A stretch of DNA of 64,000 nucleotides, taken from assembly GCF_012034175.1 (NCBI RefSeq), contig NZ_JAATEJ010000005.1, positions 248,001 through 312,000 of the forward strand, in the 5' to 3' direction. A model generated the notes under the pieces. It was not told the origin of the DNA. It saw only the letters and a list, made by a program, of their open reading frames with translations, and did not search any database. The position numbers and the translations under genes are program-made. This stretch comes from Actinacidiphila epipremni (lineage in GTDB: Bacteria > Actinomycetota > Actinomycetes > Streptomycetales > Streptomycetaceae). Each line of letters begins with the position of its first letter. Position 1 is the first letter of the stretch. Positions 1 through 8,829 of the stretch are shown piece after piece.

Positions 1-297
1 GGCCAGCACCGCGGCGGCCCGCCGGATCGCCGGCTCGACGCCCGCGGTCCTGAACAGCTCCATGGTGCGCACGTTGTTGCCGCGCCCGCGCGGGTGGTGC
101 GAGGTCGCGGCGTGCTTCTCGACCAGCAGGTGGCGTACGCCGAGCCGGCCGAGGAAGAGCGAGGCGGACAGCCCCACCAGGGAACCGCCGACGACCAGGA
201 CCGGCACGCGGTCGGTGGCCCGGGCATCGGCGGGGGCAGCGGTGGGGGCGGGGGTACCGGCGGGAGCGCCGGCCGGGTCGTGGGGCGTCGGTTGCAT
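1..297 (-). CDS. whiE-ORFVIII: FAD-dependent polyketide hydroxylase, N-terminal part (whiE ORFVIII-like)
   Basis: Only the first 99 residues are inside the window; the gene runs off the left edge. After an Ala/Pro-rich leader of about 30 residues comes a dinucleotide-binding motif VLVVGGSLVGLSASLFL, followed by an acidic strand end (LLVEKH) and HPRGRGNNVRTMELFR. That run is characteristic of class A flavoprotein aromatic hydroxylases (PheA/TfdB type) that act on polycyclic polyketides. The ATG at 297 has CAGGAG upstream. The gene diverges from the pigment operon exactly as whiE ORFVIII does in Streptomyces spore-pigment clusters, where this enzyme performs a late oxidation of the pigment precursor. 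The role is inferred from that synteny; catalytic-domain residues lie outside the window. Confidence 0.85.
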   Translation of the reverse strand, partial: MQPTPHDPAGAPAGTPAPTAAPADARATDRVPVLVVGGSLVGLSASLFLGRLGVRHLLVEKHAATSHHPRGRGNNVRTMELFRTAGVEPAIRRAAAVLA

Positions 298-575
298 GTG
301 TTGCTCCTGCCTGTACGGGCGCGGGGCGCGGCGGGGCGCCGCCGGTTCGCGGGGCCCGCGCCGCCTTCGGCGCGGGCCCGGGGCCCGGCACGCCGTCGTC
401 CGGTCCCGCCTTCCTCCTTTGCCCGGACGGGCCCCTCGTGCCGGTGCGGCGGCGGCGCATTCGCCCGCATGGACCGCAGATCTCGCGTCGTTGGCGGCAT
501 CGACGGACGATCAACGCAGATCGGGATCCCTCGCAGATCCGGCAGCCGACGCCGAAGCCGAAGGAGAAACGCAAG
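298..575. promoter_or_regulatory. Divergent whiE-type control region with hairpin and three CGCAGATC repeats
   Basis: This 278-nt region separates the divergent hydroxylase and pigment operon. It carries a perfect 12-bp GC stem with a CCTT loop (arms 352-363 and 368-379), about 55 nt upstream of the hydroxylase start, and three direct copies of CGCAGATC at 475-482, 515-522 and 532-539, the last ending 36 nt before the operon ATG. In S. coelicolor the equivalent region holds two developmentally regulated promoters. I could not assign a clear -10/-35 pair here. The direct repeats are plausible regulator sites. Confidence 0.5.
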
Positions 576-1694
576 ATGACGACCCTGTCCGAAGAGCCGG
601 GGACGGCGGGCACCGCGACCGCGCCGCAGACGTCGCCGCTGCGGGTGGTGCTGCTGCTGGACGTCAAGCGGGGCGCGCAGCAGCGCTTCCTGGACGCCTA
701 CCAGCTGCTGCGCGACCAGGTCGCCTCCGTGCCCGGGCACGTCAGCGACCAGCTGTGCCAGTCCATCGAGGACCCCTCGCAGTGGCTGATCACCAGCGAG
801 TGGGAGAGCGCCGAGCCGTTCCTGGCGTGGGTGGACAGCCCCGAGCACCGGGAGATGGTCAAGCCGATGCACGAGTGCGTCAACGACACCCGCTCGCTGC
901 GCTTCGACGTGCTGCGCGAGACGTCCGCGGCCGGGCACACCGGCAGCCGGGCGCCGCGTCCCGAGCGGGCCGGCGACGGCCGCATCCGGCACGCGATCAC
1001 CTTCACCGTCCGCCCGGGCAGCGAGGAGCACGTCGCCAAGCTGCTGAGCGAGTACGCCTCGCCGGCCGCCCGGGTCGACTCGGCCACCCGGCTGTGCAGG
1101 ACGACGCTGTTCATGCACGGCAACCGGGTGGTGCGCGCGGTCGAGGTGCGCGGCAACCTGGCGGCGGCGCTGCGGCACGTGGCGCAGCAGCCGGAGGTGC
1201 GGGCGGTCGAGGAGGCCATCAACCCGTACCTGGAGGAGGAGCGCGACCTGAACGACCCGGAGGCGGCGCGGGCGTTCTTCAGCCGGGCCTCGCTGCCGGC
1301 GGTGCACGAGGCGGTCGCCGAGGCCGAGCGGCACGGGCAGCCGCGGCGCTACGCGCTGCGCTACCCGGTGCGCGCGGGCAGCGGCGCGGCTGCCGCCCGG
1401 GTGCTGGCCAGGTCCGACGAGCTGGCGGCGGCCGACCCGACGGGGCCGCTGGTGCGCAGCACGGTCTTCCAGCGCGACGACGTCGTGGTGCGGGTGATCG
1501 ACCTGGCAGCGCCCGCCGACCAGGACCTGGCGCTGACCACCGGCACCGCCGACCGCGACCTGGCCGCCGAGCTCGGCCGGCTGCTCGAACTGCCCGGCGC
1601 CGAGCGGGACCTGGCCACCGACCGGGGCCGCGGCGAACTGCTCGCGCACTGCGAGATGACCCCGATCACCGACCGCCACGCGCAGGACTCCTGA
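576..1694 (+). CDS. whiE-ORFI: SchA/CurD-like spore-pigment protein (whiE ORFI-like), tandem ABM-type domains
   Basis: The 372-residue protein begins at the ATG at 576, which has AAGGAG nine bases upstream; longer in-frame starts lack a ribosome site. Residues about 20-110 form a dimeric alpha/beta barrel-like (antibiotic-biosynthesis-monooxygenase fold) unit with a SEWESAEPFLAWVDSPEH segment. Two later regions (about 130-230 and 250-350) look like diverged copies, each with a terminal acidic helix. This architecture and its place as first gene of the pigment operon match SchA/CurD and whiE ORFI. The biochemical role of this family in pigment assembly is not settled; it may stabilise or modify the nascent polyketide. 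A 97-nt gap separates it from the cupin gene. Confidence 0.85.
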   Translation: MTTLSEEPGTAGTATAPQTSPLRVVLLLDVKRGAQQRFLDAYQLLRDQVASVPGHVSDQLCQSIEDPSQWLITSEWESAEPFLAWVDSPEHREMVKPMHECVNDTRSLRFDVLRETSAAGHTGSRAPRPERAGDGRIRHAITFTVRPGSEEHVAKLLSEYASPAARVDSATRLCRTTLFMHGNRVVRAVEVRGNLAAALRHVAQQPEVRAVEEAINPYLEEERDLNDPEAARAFFSRASLPAVHEAVAEAERHGQPRRYALRYPVRAGSGAAAARVLARSDELAAADPTGPLVRSTVFQRDDVVVRVIDLAAPADQDLALTTGTADRDLAAELGRLLELPGAERDLATDRGRGELLAHCEMTPITDRHAQDS

Positions 1695-1791
1695 GCCGCT
1701 CCCGAGCCCCTTCCCGTCCTTCCCGCAGGCCGCGTCACGGCCGCGGAACCCCCGCGGCCACCCGCTGTGATTCCCCCAGGAGGCACCCGAC

Positions 1792-2253
1792 ATGACCGCT
1801 CAGCCCCCACGGATCGTGCACGTCGACGACATCGAGCCCAACCGGCGCCGCGGTGGTGATCTGCGCGCCATGCTCACCCCGACCGTCAGCGGGTCGACCA
1901 GCGGGTTCATGGGCGTGGCGATCATGCAGCGCGGCGAGCGGATCGCCGAGCACTACCACCCCTACTCCGAGGAGTTCGTGTTCGTCGTCAGCGGCGAGCT
2001 GGAGGTCGACCTCGACGGCACGGCGTACGCCCTGTCCGCCGACCACGGCCTGCTGATCCCGAAGGACGTACGGCACCGGTTCCGCAACGTCGGCGGCGGC
2101 GAGGCCCGGATGGTCTTCCACCTGGGCCCGCTCGCGCCGCGCCCGGAGCTCGGGCACGTGGACACCGAGGACGCCGCGGGCAACCCGCTGGACACGGACC
2201 GCGCGAAGGCCGGCGCGGGCCGGCCGCCGGAGGCGGCGGGGGCGGTCTCGTGA
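1792..2253 (+). CDS. whiE-ORFII: Cupin-domain polyketide synthesis protein (whiE ORFII-like)
   Basis: A 153-residue single-domain cupin. The first cupin motif is visible as [21 protein letters not shown], giving the two His and the Glu of the usual metal site, and the second motif follows near [12 protein letters not shown]. The start ATG at 1792 has a strong AGGAGG. The stop codon overlaps the GTG start of the KS-alpha gene (GTGA), so the two are translationally coupled. Cupins of this subgroup sit second in spore-pigment clusters (whiE ORFII, TcmJ-like in antibiotic clusters) and are thought to assist cyclisation of the poly-beta-ketone. That role is family knowledge, not shown by the sequence. 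Confidence 0.87.
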   Translation: MTAQPPRIVHVDDIEPNRRRGGDLRAMLTPTVSGSTSGFMGVAIMQRGERIAEHYHPYSEEFVFVVSGELEVDLDGTAYALSADHGLLIPKDVRHRFRNVGGGEARMVFHLGPLAPRPELGHVDTEDAAGNPLDTDRAKAGAGRPPEAAGAVS

Positions 2254-3515
2254 CCCGGCGTGTGGCGGTGACCGGCGTCGGGGTGGTCGCCCCCGGCGGG
2301 GTGGGCGTGCCGGCGTTCTGGGACCTGCTGACCGCGGGGCGCACCGCGACCCGGCGCATCACGCGCTTCGACGCCTCGGGCTTCCGCTCCCGAATAGCCG
2401 CCGAGTGCGACTTCGACCCGGCCGCGTGCGGCCTGGACCCGGTGCGGCTGGCCCGCGCCGACCGCTATGTGCAGTTCGCGATGGCCTCGGCCGACGAGGC
2501 GCTGCACGACGCGGGGCTGGACCCGGCGGCCGAGGACCCGTGGCGTATCGCGGTGTCGCTGGGCACCGCCGTCGGCGGCACGACCCGGCTGGAGCACGAC
2601 TACGCGCTGGTCAGCGCGGGCGGTGACCGCTGGGACGTGGACCACCGGCAGGCGCAGCAGCATCTGCACCGGGCGTTCACGCCGAGCGCGCTGACCGCGG
2701 AGGTCGCCGAGCAGATCGGCGCCCGGGGCCCGGTCCAGACGGTGTCCACCGGCTGCACCTCGGGCCTGGACGCGGTCGGCTACGCCTTCCAGAGCATCGA
2801 GGAGGGCCGGGCCGACATCTGCATAGCGGGCGCCTCGGACTCCCCCATATCGCCGATCACGGTGGCCTGCTTCGACGCGATCAAGGCGACCTCGCCCAAC
2901 AACGACGACCCGGAGCACGCCTCCCGCCCCTTCGACGCCGACCGGGACGGCTTCGTCCTCGGCGAGGGCGGCGCGGTGCTGGTGCTGGAGGAGCTGGAGC
3001 GGGCCCGCGCCCGCGGCGCCCACATCTACTGCGAGGTCACCGGCTACGCCTCGTTCGGCAACGCGCACCACATGACCGGGCTCACCCGGGAGGGCCTGGA
3101 GATGTCCCGGGCCATCGACCACGCGCTCGCGCACGGCCGTACCGACCGCACCGCCGTGGACTACGTCAACGCGCACGGCTCGGGCACCAAGCAGAACGAC
3201 CGGCACGAGACCGCGGCCGTCAAGCGGTCGCTGGGCGAGCACGCCCGCAGCACCCCGATGAGCTCGATCAAGTCCATGGTCGGGCACTCCCTGGGCGCGA
3301 TCGGCGCGATCGAACTGGCCGCGTGCGCGCTGGCGATGGAGCACGGCGTGGTGCCGCCCACCGCCAACTACGAGACACCCGACCCCGAGTGCGACCTGGA
3401 CTACGTGCCCAAGGTCGCCCGGGAGCGGGACCTGCGGACGGTGCTGTCCGTGGGCAGCGGCTTCGGCGGCTTCCAGTCCGCCGTGGTCCTCAACCGGGAG
3501 GAGGCGAGCCGATGA
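2250..3515 (+). CDS. whiE-ORFIII: Type II PKS ketosynthase alpha subunit (whiE ORFIII-like)
   Basis: The 421-residue KS-alpha catalyses Claisen condensations of malonyl-ACP to build the pigment polyketide chain. Catalytic residues are all present: Cys169 in [11 protein letters not shown], His309 in NAHGSGT, and Lys341 and His346 in [10 protein letters not shown]. It starts with GTG overlapping the cupin stop and ends with an ATGA overlap into KS-beta, so KS-alpha and KS-beta should be made in equal amounts. Length and motifs are normal for type II systems. It is expected to form a heterodimer with the downstream chain-length factor. Confidence 0.96.
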   Translation: MTRRVAVTGVGVVAPGGVGVPAFWDLLTAGRTATRRITRFDASGFRSRIAAECDFDPAACGLDPVRLARADRYVQFAMASADEALHDAGLDPAAEDPWRIAVSLGTAVGGTTRLEHDYALVSAGGDRWDVDHRQAQQHLHRAFTPSALTAEVAEQIGARGPVQTVSTGCTSGLDAVGYAFQSIEEGRADICIAGASDSPISPITVACFDAIKATSPNNDDPEHASRPFDADRDGFVLGEGGAVLVLEELERARARGAHIYCEVTGYASFGNAHHMTGLTREGLEMSRAIDHALAHGRTDRTAVDYVNAHGSGTKQNDRHETAAVKRSLGEHARSTPMSSIKSMVGHSLGAIGAIELAACALAMEHGVVPPTANYETPDPECDLDYVPKVARERDLRTVLSVGSGFGGFQSAVVLNREEASR

Positions 3516-4780
3516 CCGCGAAGACCACCGGGCGTGCCGCGGCGCGGCAGCGGCGCCGTACCGTCATCACCGGGATGGGCGTGGTCGCGCCGACCGGCGT
3601 CGGCGCCGACGCGTACTGGAAGGCGACCGAGGAGGGCGTCAGCGCCCTGGGCGCCGTCACCCGGGAGGGCTGCGGCGGGCTGCCGCTGGCCGTGGCCGGC
3701 GAGGTGACCGGGTTTGACCCGGCCTCGCTGGTCGAGGAGCGCTTCCTGGTGCAGACCGACCGGTTCAGCCACTTCGCGATGGCCGCCGCCGACATGGCGC
3801 TGCGCGACGCGGCGCTGGACGCGGCGTCGGCCGGCGAGTACGGCATCGGCGTGGTGACCGCGGCCGGTTCCGGCGGCGGCGAGTTCGGCCAGCGCGAGCT
3901 GCAGCAGCTGTGGGGCAGCGGGCCGCGGTTCGTCGGCCCGTACCAGTCCATCGCGTGGTTCTACGCCGCCAGTACCGGCCAGATATCCATCCGCGGCGGC
4001 TTCAAGGGCCCCTGCGGGGTGGTCGCCGCCGACGAGGCCGGCGGTCTGGACGCCTTCGCGCACGCCGCGCGCGGCATCCGGGGCAGCACCGCGGCGATGG
4101 TGGTCGGCGCCACCGAGGCGCCGCTCGCGCCCTACTCGATCGTGTGCCAGCTCGGCTATCCCGAGCTGAGCCTGGAGCGCGATCCGCTGCGGGCGTATCT
4201 GCCCTTCACCGACCGGGCGTGCGGTTTCGTGCCCGCCGAGGGCGGCGCGATGTTCGTGGCCGAGGAGGAGACCGCGGCGCACGAACGCGGGGTCACCGCA
4301 CGGGCGGTGGTCGCCGGGCACGCGGCGACCTTCACCGGGTCCGGGGACTGGGCGGCCTCCCGCGAGGGGCTGGCCCGTGCCGTCCGCGGCGCGCTGGACG
4401 AGGCGGGCATGGCGCCGGAGGAGGTCGACGTGGTCTTCGCCGACGCGCTCGGCGTGCCGGCCGCCGACCGCGCCGAGGCGCTGGCGCTGGCCGACGCGCT
4501 GGGCCGGCACGCGGCCCGGGTGCCGGTCACCGCCCCCAAGACCGGTACCGGGCGCGCCTTCTGCGGCGCCGCGGCGCTGGACGTGGCCTGCGCGGTGCTG
4601 GCCATGGAACACGCGGTCGTCCCGCCGACGCCGAACGTCACCGACGTACGCGACGGCCTCGACCTGGTCACCGGCCGGGCCAGGCCCGCCGATCTGCGCA
4701 CCGCGCTGGTGCTCAGCCGCGGCCTGCTCGGCTCCAACTCCGCGCTGCTGCTGCGGCACGGCGCCGACGCCCGGCCGTGA
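3512..4780 (+). CDS. whiE-ORFIV: Type II PKS ketosynthase beta / chain-length factor (whiE ORFIV-like)
   Basis: The 422-residue KS-beta partner starts at the ATG overlapping the KS-alpha stop. The fold is that of a ketosynthase ([16 protein letters not shown] near the N-terminus, [18 protein letters not shown] C-terminal region) but the nucleophile is lost: the position of the catalytic Cys is Glu175 in [11 protein letters not shown]. Antibiotic-type chain-length factors usually carry Gln there. The protein sets chain length and may decarboxylate malonyl-ACP during priming. A 73-nt gap follows before the ACP gene. Confidence 0.95.
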   Translation: MTAKTTGRAAARQRRRTVITGMGVVAPTGVGADAYWKATEEGVSALGAVTREGCGGLPLAVAGEVTGFDPASLVEERFLVQTDRFSHFAMAAADMALRDAALDAASAGEYGIGVVTAAGSGGGEFGQRELQQLWGSGPRFVGPYQSIAWFYAASTGQISIRGGFKGPCGVVAADEAGGLDAFAHAARGIRGSTAAMVVGATEAPLAPYSIVCQLGYPELSLERDPLRAYLPFTDRACGFVPAEGGAMFVAEEETAAHERGVTARAVVAGHAATFTGSGDWAASREGLARAVRGALDEAGMAPEEVDVVFADALGVPAADRAEALALADALGRHAARVPVTAPKTGTGRAFCGAAALDVACAVLAMEHAVVPPTPNVTDVRDGLDLVTGRARPADLRTALVLSRGLLGSNSALLLRHGADARP

Positions 4781-4853
4781 CGGCCGGCACCCGCACACGC
4801 CCTGGCCGTACGTCTGCCACGGTCCCACTCCCCCTTCCAGGCAAGGAGCCGCA

Positions 4854-5111
4854 ATGCACACCGAACTGAGCTACACCGAACTGGCCGCGCTCATGGAGCG
4901 CCGGGCCGGCGTCATCGTCGACCCCGCGGACCTGGAGCTGCAGTCCGACACGCCGTTCGCCGACTTCGGCCTCGACTCGCTGGGCCTGCTCGGCATCGTC
5001 GGCGCGCTGGAGAACGAGCACGGCGCGACCATCCCCGCCGACGCCGACGCCTGCCGCACCCCGCGGGAGCTGCTGGACGTCGTCAACAACGTCCTGAAGG
5101 CGAGGGCCTGA
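4854..5111 (+). CDS. whiE-ORFV: Acyl carrier protein of the spore-pigment PKS (whiE ORFV-like)
   Basis: An 85-residue acyl carrier protein. The phosphopantetheine attachment site is Ser42 in FADFGLDSLGLLG. The ATG at 4854 follows AAGGAG with normal spacing. It carries the growing polyketide for the KS-alpha/KS-beta pair and must be activated by a phosphopantetheinyl transferase encoded elsewhere. Only three bases separate its stop from the cyclase gene, so it is in the same operon. Confidence 0.95.
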   Translation: MHTELSYTELAALMERRAGVIVDPADLELQSDTPFADFGLDSLGLLGIVGALENEHGATIPADADACRTPRELLDVVNNVLKARA

Positions 5112-5585
<474 letters not shown>

Positions 5586-5692
5586 CGCCGTGCCCGGGCG
5601 GGTCCGCCCCGCCCGGGCCGCCGCAGCCTCCCCCACCTCCACAGCACCCCCCAGCACCCCCAGCAGCACTCCCCCAGGGAAGGACGTCCACC

Positions 5693-6022
5693 GTGCACCG
5701 CGCTCTGATCGTCGCCCGGATGGCCCCCGGCTCCGCGGACGACATCGCCGAGGTCTTCCGCACCTCCGACCGCGGCGAACTGCCGCGGCTGATCGGGGTG
5801 ACCGGCCGCAGCCTCTTCCAGTTCGGCGACCTTTACTTCCATCTGATCGAGGCCGACTCCCCGCCCGGGCCCTCGGTCGCGCAGCACGCCTCGCACCCGG
5901 AGTTCCAGGACATCAGCGAGCGGCTGTCGTCGCACGTCAGCGCCTACGACCCGGCGACCTGGCGCTCCCCCAAGGACGCGATGGCCAAGGAGTTCTACCG
6001 CTGGGACCGCGCCGCGCTCTGA
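5693..6022 (+). CDS. whiE-ORFVII: TcmI-family polyketide cyclase (whiE ORFVII-like)
   Basis: A 109-residue protein of the TcmI-type II polyketide cyclase family. It begins at GTG 5693 behind GGGAAGGA; the start MHRALIVARMAPGSADDIAEVF is typical. The motif LYFHLIEAD and the conserved C-terminal segment AKEFYRW support the family. TcmI-like proteins close later rings of the aromatic skeleton and adopt a dimeric ferredoxin-like fold. It is the last gene of the pigment operon; about 190 nt separate it from the next gene, which starts a different functional block. Confidence 0.9.
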   Translation: MHRALIVARMAPGSADDIAEVFRTSDRGELPRLIGVTGRSLFQFGDLYFHLIEADSPPGPSVAQHASHPEFQDISERLSSHVSAYDPATWRSPKDAMAKEFYRWDRAAL

Positions 6023-6214
6023 CCGCCCGCGGACCCCGCGCCCTCCTCCGTACGGCGCAGCCCACCACCCGGAGGGCCCAAGGATCACCCCCTTGCGGCC
6101 TCCTCCGGTGGCGCGTGTGGTGCGAGTGACTGACGGTGAAGACGTCGCTCCTGCGCTTCGCTTCGACCGACCGCCTGTCGGCCGACGCAGACGCGACGGA
6201 AGGAAACCCTCACC

Positions 6215-6658
6215 ATGCGCACTGCCCGCACCCTCTTCGCCGGCGCTGCACTCACCGCAGTCCTCGCGATCGCCGCCCCGGCCGCCCACGCGACGGGTGC
6301 CGTGAACGCGTACGACCCGAGCAGCCACGGTTCGTCGCACTCCGCCCACCAGAACAGCTCGTCCTCGGCCGCCACCGGCAACGGCGCCGAGAACAGCACG
6401 CAGAACAGCGCCGCCGACGACAGCTCGGCGACCGGCTCCGACAGCTCCGCCGTCAGCTCGGACGACGCCACCACCCAGCAGGGTGACGCCGGTTCGTGGC
6501 ACGGCCACCGCCCGCACGGCGGTGTGCACACCGGTGGCGGCGGCATGGCGCTGACCGGTGGCGGCATGGCGGCCGGCTCCGTCCTGCTGCTCGGCGGCCT
6601 CGGCGCCGGTGCGGTGGCGCTGCGCCGTCGCCGCACCACCGTCGGCGGCCTGGCCTGA
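6215..6658 (+). CDS. Secreted Ser/Asp-rich wall protein with degenerate sortase signal
   Basis: A 147-residue exported protein of no recognised enzymatic family. Residues 1-26 are a Sec signal peptide (cleavage after AHA). Residues 35-95 are a low-complexity Ser/Asn/Asp spacer. The C-terminus has MALTG (111-115), a glycine-rich hydrophobic segment (about 119-136) and the basic tail RRRR (137-140). That tripartite order is the layout of a sortase substrate; MALTG resembles the LAXTG motif of streptomycete class E sortases except for Met in the first position. GGAAGGA precedes the ATG. The sortase gene lies 207 nt downstream on the same strand, suggesting an enzyme/substrate pair. Confidence 0.7.
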   Translation: MRTARTLFAGAALTAVLAIAAPAAHATGAVNAYDPSSHGSSHSAHQNSSSSAATGNGAENSTQNSAADDSSATGSDSSAVSSDDATTQQGDAGSWHGHRPHGGVHTGGGGMALTGGGMAAGSVLLLGGLGAGAVALRRRRTTVGGLA

Positions 6659-6688
6659 CCCGGTCCGACCGGGCCTGACCGGGCCTGA

Positions 6689-6709
6689 TCCGGCCGGGTT
6701 CCGGCCGGA
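6689..6709 (+). terminator. 9-bp hairpin after the wall-protein gene
   Basis: A perfect inverted repeat TCCGGCCGG / CCGGCCGGA with a GTT loop begins 30 nt after the wall-protein stop. Short direct repeats of GACCGGGCCT lie just before it. It may terminate or attenuate transcription into the sortase gene. Confidence 0.5.
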
Positions 6710-6865
6710 CCGGGCCGCCGGGCCGGTGAGCGGCTGAATCACCGGCCGGCACGTTCCACGCTGTCTCCTGCCGTGGCCACCGTCGCTTCCCGCGGCGGTG
6801 GCCACGGCATATCCGGCTCCCGCGCCGGAAGCTTTTGTCCGCGAGCCGATGAAAGGCATCGCCCC

Positions 6866-7579
6866 ATGTCCCAGCAGTACCCGCCGACGCCACGAGGCAC
6901 GGCGGACGCCGCACCCCCCGCACGCTCGCGCACGCTGCGGTGGGCGGTCGCCTCGGCGGCCATCGGCGCCCTGATGATCTACAACTCGGTCGACTCCTCG
7001 GGCCGCGGCCTGCCCGCCCCGCCCGCCTCCGCCGCCGCGCCGCCCAGCAGTTCCGCCACCGCCACCGCCCCGGGCGTGGTCGCCCCGGTGCCGATGGTCA
7101 CGGTGCCGCCGCTGGCGAAGGCCGACCCCACCCGGCTGGTCATCAAGAGCATCGCGGTGAACGCGCCCTTCACCCCGCTGCACCTGGACGCCGCCGGCAA
7201 CCTCAACGCCCCGCCGGCCGGCAACACCAACCTCGTCGGGTGGTACGCCGAGGGCCCGACCCCGGGCGAGCGCGGGCCGGCGATCGTGGCCGGGCACGTC
7301 GACACCAAGACCGGCCCCGCGGTCTTCCTGCTGCTGCGCCTGGTCAAGCCCGGCCAGACCGCGGAGATCACCCGGTCGGACGGCACGGTGGCGACCTTCA
7401 CCGTGGACTCCGTCGAGGAGTTCTCCAAGGGCGACTTCCCCAACGACCGGGTCTACGGCAGCACGCCCGACCCGCAGTTGCGGATCATCACCTGCGGCGG
7501 CTCCTACGACCGCACCAAGCGCGACTACACCGACAACGTCGTGGTCTTCGCGCATCTGACGTCGTCCCGCAAGGGCTGA
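6866..7579 (+). CDS. Class E/F-type sortase (membrane transpeptidase)
   Basis: A 237-residue sortase that cleaves sorting signals and joins proteins to the cell wall. The N-terminus is cytoplasmic and Pro/Arg-rich, one membrane segment spans about 25-40, then a Pro/Ala/Ser linker leads to the catalytic beta-barrel. Catalytic residues are visible: His144 in VAGHVDT, Cys210 in IITCGG, and an Arg at 219 in the RTKRDYTDNVVVFA segment. The ATG at 6866 has AAAGG upstream. The neighbour at 6215 is a likely substrate. Length and motif spacing fit actinobacterial class E/F sortases rather than class A or B. Confidence 0.9.
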   Translation: MSQQYPPTPRGTADAAPPARSRTLRWAVASAAIGALMIYNSVDSSGRGLPAPPASAAAPPSSSATATAPGVVAPVPMVTVPPLAKADPTRLVIKSIAVNAPFTPLHLDAAGNLNAPPAGNTNLVGWYAEGPTPGERGPAIVAGHVDTKTGPAVFLLLRLVKPGQTAEITRSDGTVATFTVDSVEEFSKGDFPNDRVYGSTPDPQLRIITCGGSYDRTKRDYTDNVVVFAHLTSSRKG

Positions 7580-7591
7580 CCCGCAGCGCCG

Positions 7592-7631
7592 ACCGGCGGC
7601 CGGCCCGGATGTCCCCGGGCCGGCCGCCGGT
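7592..7631. terminator. Strong bidirectional terminator, perfect 17-bp stem
   Basis: Arms 7592-7608 and 7615-7631 are perfect reverse complements around a 6-nt loop. It sits between the convergent sortase and methyltransferase genes and would terminate both. There is no T tract, as is usual for high-GC actinobacteria. Confidence 0.85.
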
Positions 7632-7655
7632 TCGTGCGCGGTGTCCGACGCCGGG

Positions 7656-8741
7656 TCAGGCGCCGCGCACCACGCTGTCGAAGGAGTGCAGGTACGGGCC
7701 CACCGGGCGTACCTCGCCGACCACGAGGCCGGCCTCGGTCATCCGGGTCACCATGCTCTCCCTGGTGTGCTTCTGCCCGCCGACGTTGAGCAGCAGCAGC
7801 AGGTCCATGGCGGTGGTGAACCGCATGGACACGCTGTCGTCCACCAGGTTCTCGATGACCACCACCCGGGCGCCGGGGCGGGCGGAGGCGACGACGTTGC
7901 GCAGCGTCCTGCGGGTGCTGTCGTCGTCCCATTCCAGGATGTTCTTGATGACGTACAGATCCGCCTGGACCGGCACCTGCTTGCGGCAGTCGCCGGGCAG
8001 CAGGGTGGCGCGGTCGGCGAGCGCACCGCCCTCGCGCAGCCGCGGGTCGGCGCCCGCGACGACCTTGGGCAGGTCGAGGAGGGTGCCGCGCAGGTCGGGG
8101 TGGCGCTCCAGCAGCCCGGCCAGCACCCGGCCCTGGCCGCCGCCGATGTCGGCGACGGTGGCGACCCCGGTGAGGTCGAGGGCGTCCACCACGTCGCGGG
8201 CGGACTGCGTGCTGGAGCGGGACATCGCCTTGTCGAACACCGCCGCGGACTCGGGCGCGTCGTCGTGCAGGTACTCGAAGAAGCGCTTGCCGTACAGGTC
8301 GCCGAAGACGTCCTTGCCGGTGCGTACCGCGTCGTCCAGGCGCGGCCAGGCCTCCCACGTCCACGGCTCGGTGCACCACAGGGCGATGTTGCGCAGCGAG
8401 TCGGGGGCGTCCTCGCGCAGCATCCGGGACATGGCGGTGTGCGCGAAGCGGCCGTCGGGCTGCTCGGCGAAGATTCCGTAGCTGGCCAGCGCCCGCAGCA
8501 GCCGGCCGAGCGGCCGGGCCTCGGTGCGTACCGTCCGGGCCAGTTCCTCGGTGCCGGCCGGCTCCTCGCCGAGCGCGTCGGCGACGCCGAGCCGGGCGGC
8601 GGCGCGGATCGCCGCGGCGCAGGCGGCGCCGAAGACCAGCTCGCGCAGCCGCATCACCGACTGGTCGGGGGCATGCTGCGGCGGCGCGGGGGTGGCGGGC
8701 GGTTCCGCCTGGGGCGCCGAGGCCGGTTGGGTCATGGTCAT
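7656..8741 (-). CDS. SAM-dependent O-methyltransferase, dimerising (family 2)
   Basis: A 361-residue small-molecule O-methyltransferase. The N-terminal part (about 25-110) is the winged-helix dimerisation domain; the SAM-binding motif is VADIGGGQGRVLAGLLERHP around 195-215, followed by a DLPKVV motif and the post-II segment ILEWDDDSTRRTLRNV with a conserved acidic pair. These match tailoring methyltransferases of polyketide and phenolic pathways. It may act on the spore pigment encoded 2 kb away, but a terminator and the opposite orientation separate it from that operon, so its substrate is unknown. Start ATG at 8741 with GAAAGG upstream; an ATG two codons in is also possible. Confidence 0.85.
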   Translation of the reverse strand: MTMTQPASAPQAEPPATPAPPQHAPDQSVMRLRELVFGAACAAAIRAAARLGVADALGEEPAGTEELARTVRTEARPLGRLLRALASYGIFAEQPDGRFAHTAMSRMLREDAPDSLRNIALWCTEPWTWEAWPRLDDAVRTGKDVFGDLYGKRFFEYLHDDAPESAAVFDKAMSRSSTQSARDVVDALDLTGVATVADIGGGQGRVLAGLLERHPDLRGTLLDLPKVVAGADPRLREGGALADRATLLPGDCRKQVPVQADLYVIKNILEWDDDSTRRTLRNVVASARPGARVVVIENLVDDSVSMRFTTAMDLLLLLNVGGQKHTRESMVTRMTEAGLVVGEVRPVGPYLHSFDSVVRGA

Positions 8742-8829
8742 GGTCGGCCCTTTCGGTCGTGCCGGGTCGGGGGCGGGATCGGGAGCGGGCGGGGGCGGGG
8801 GTTCCGCGGCGGACCGGCGTGCCGGCCGG

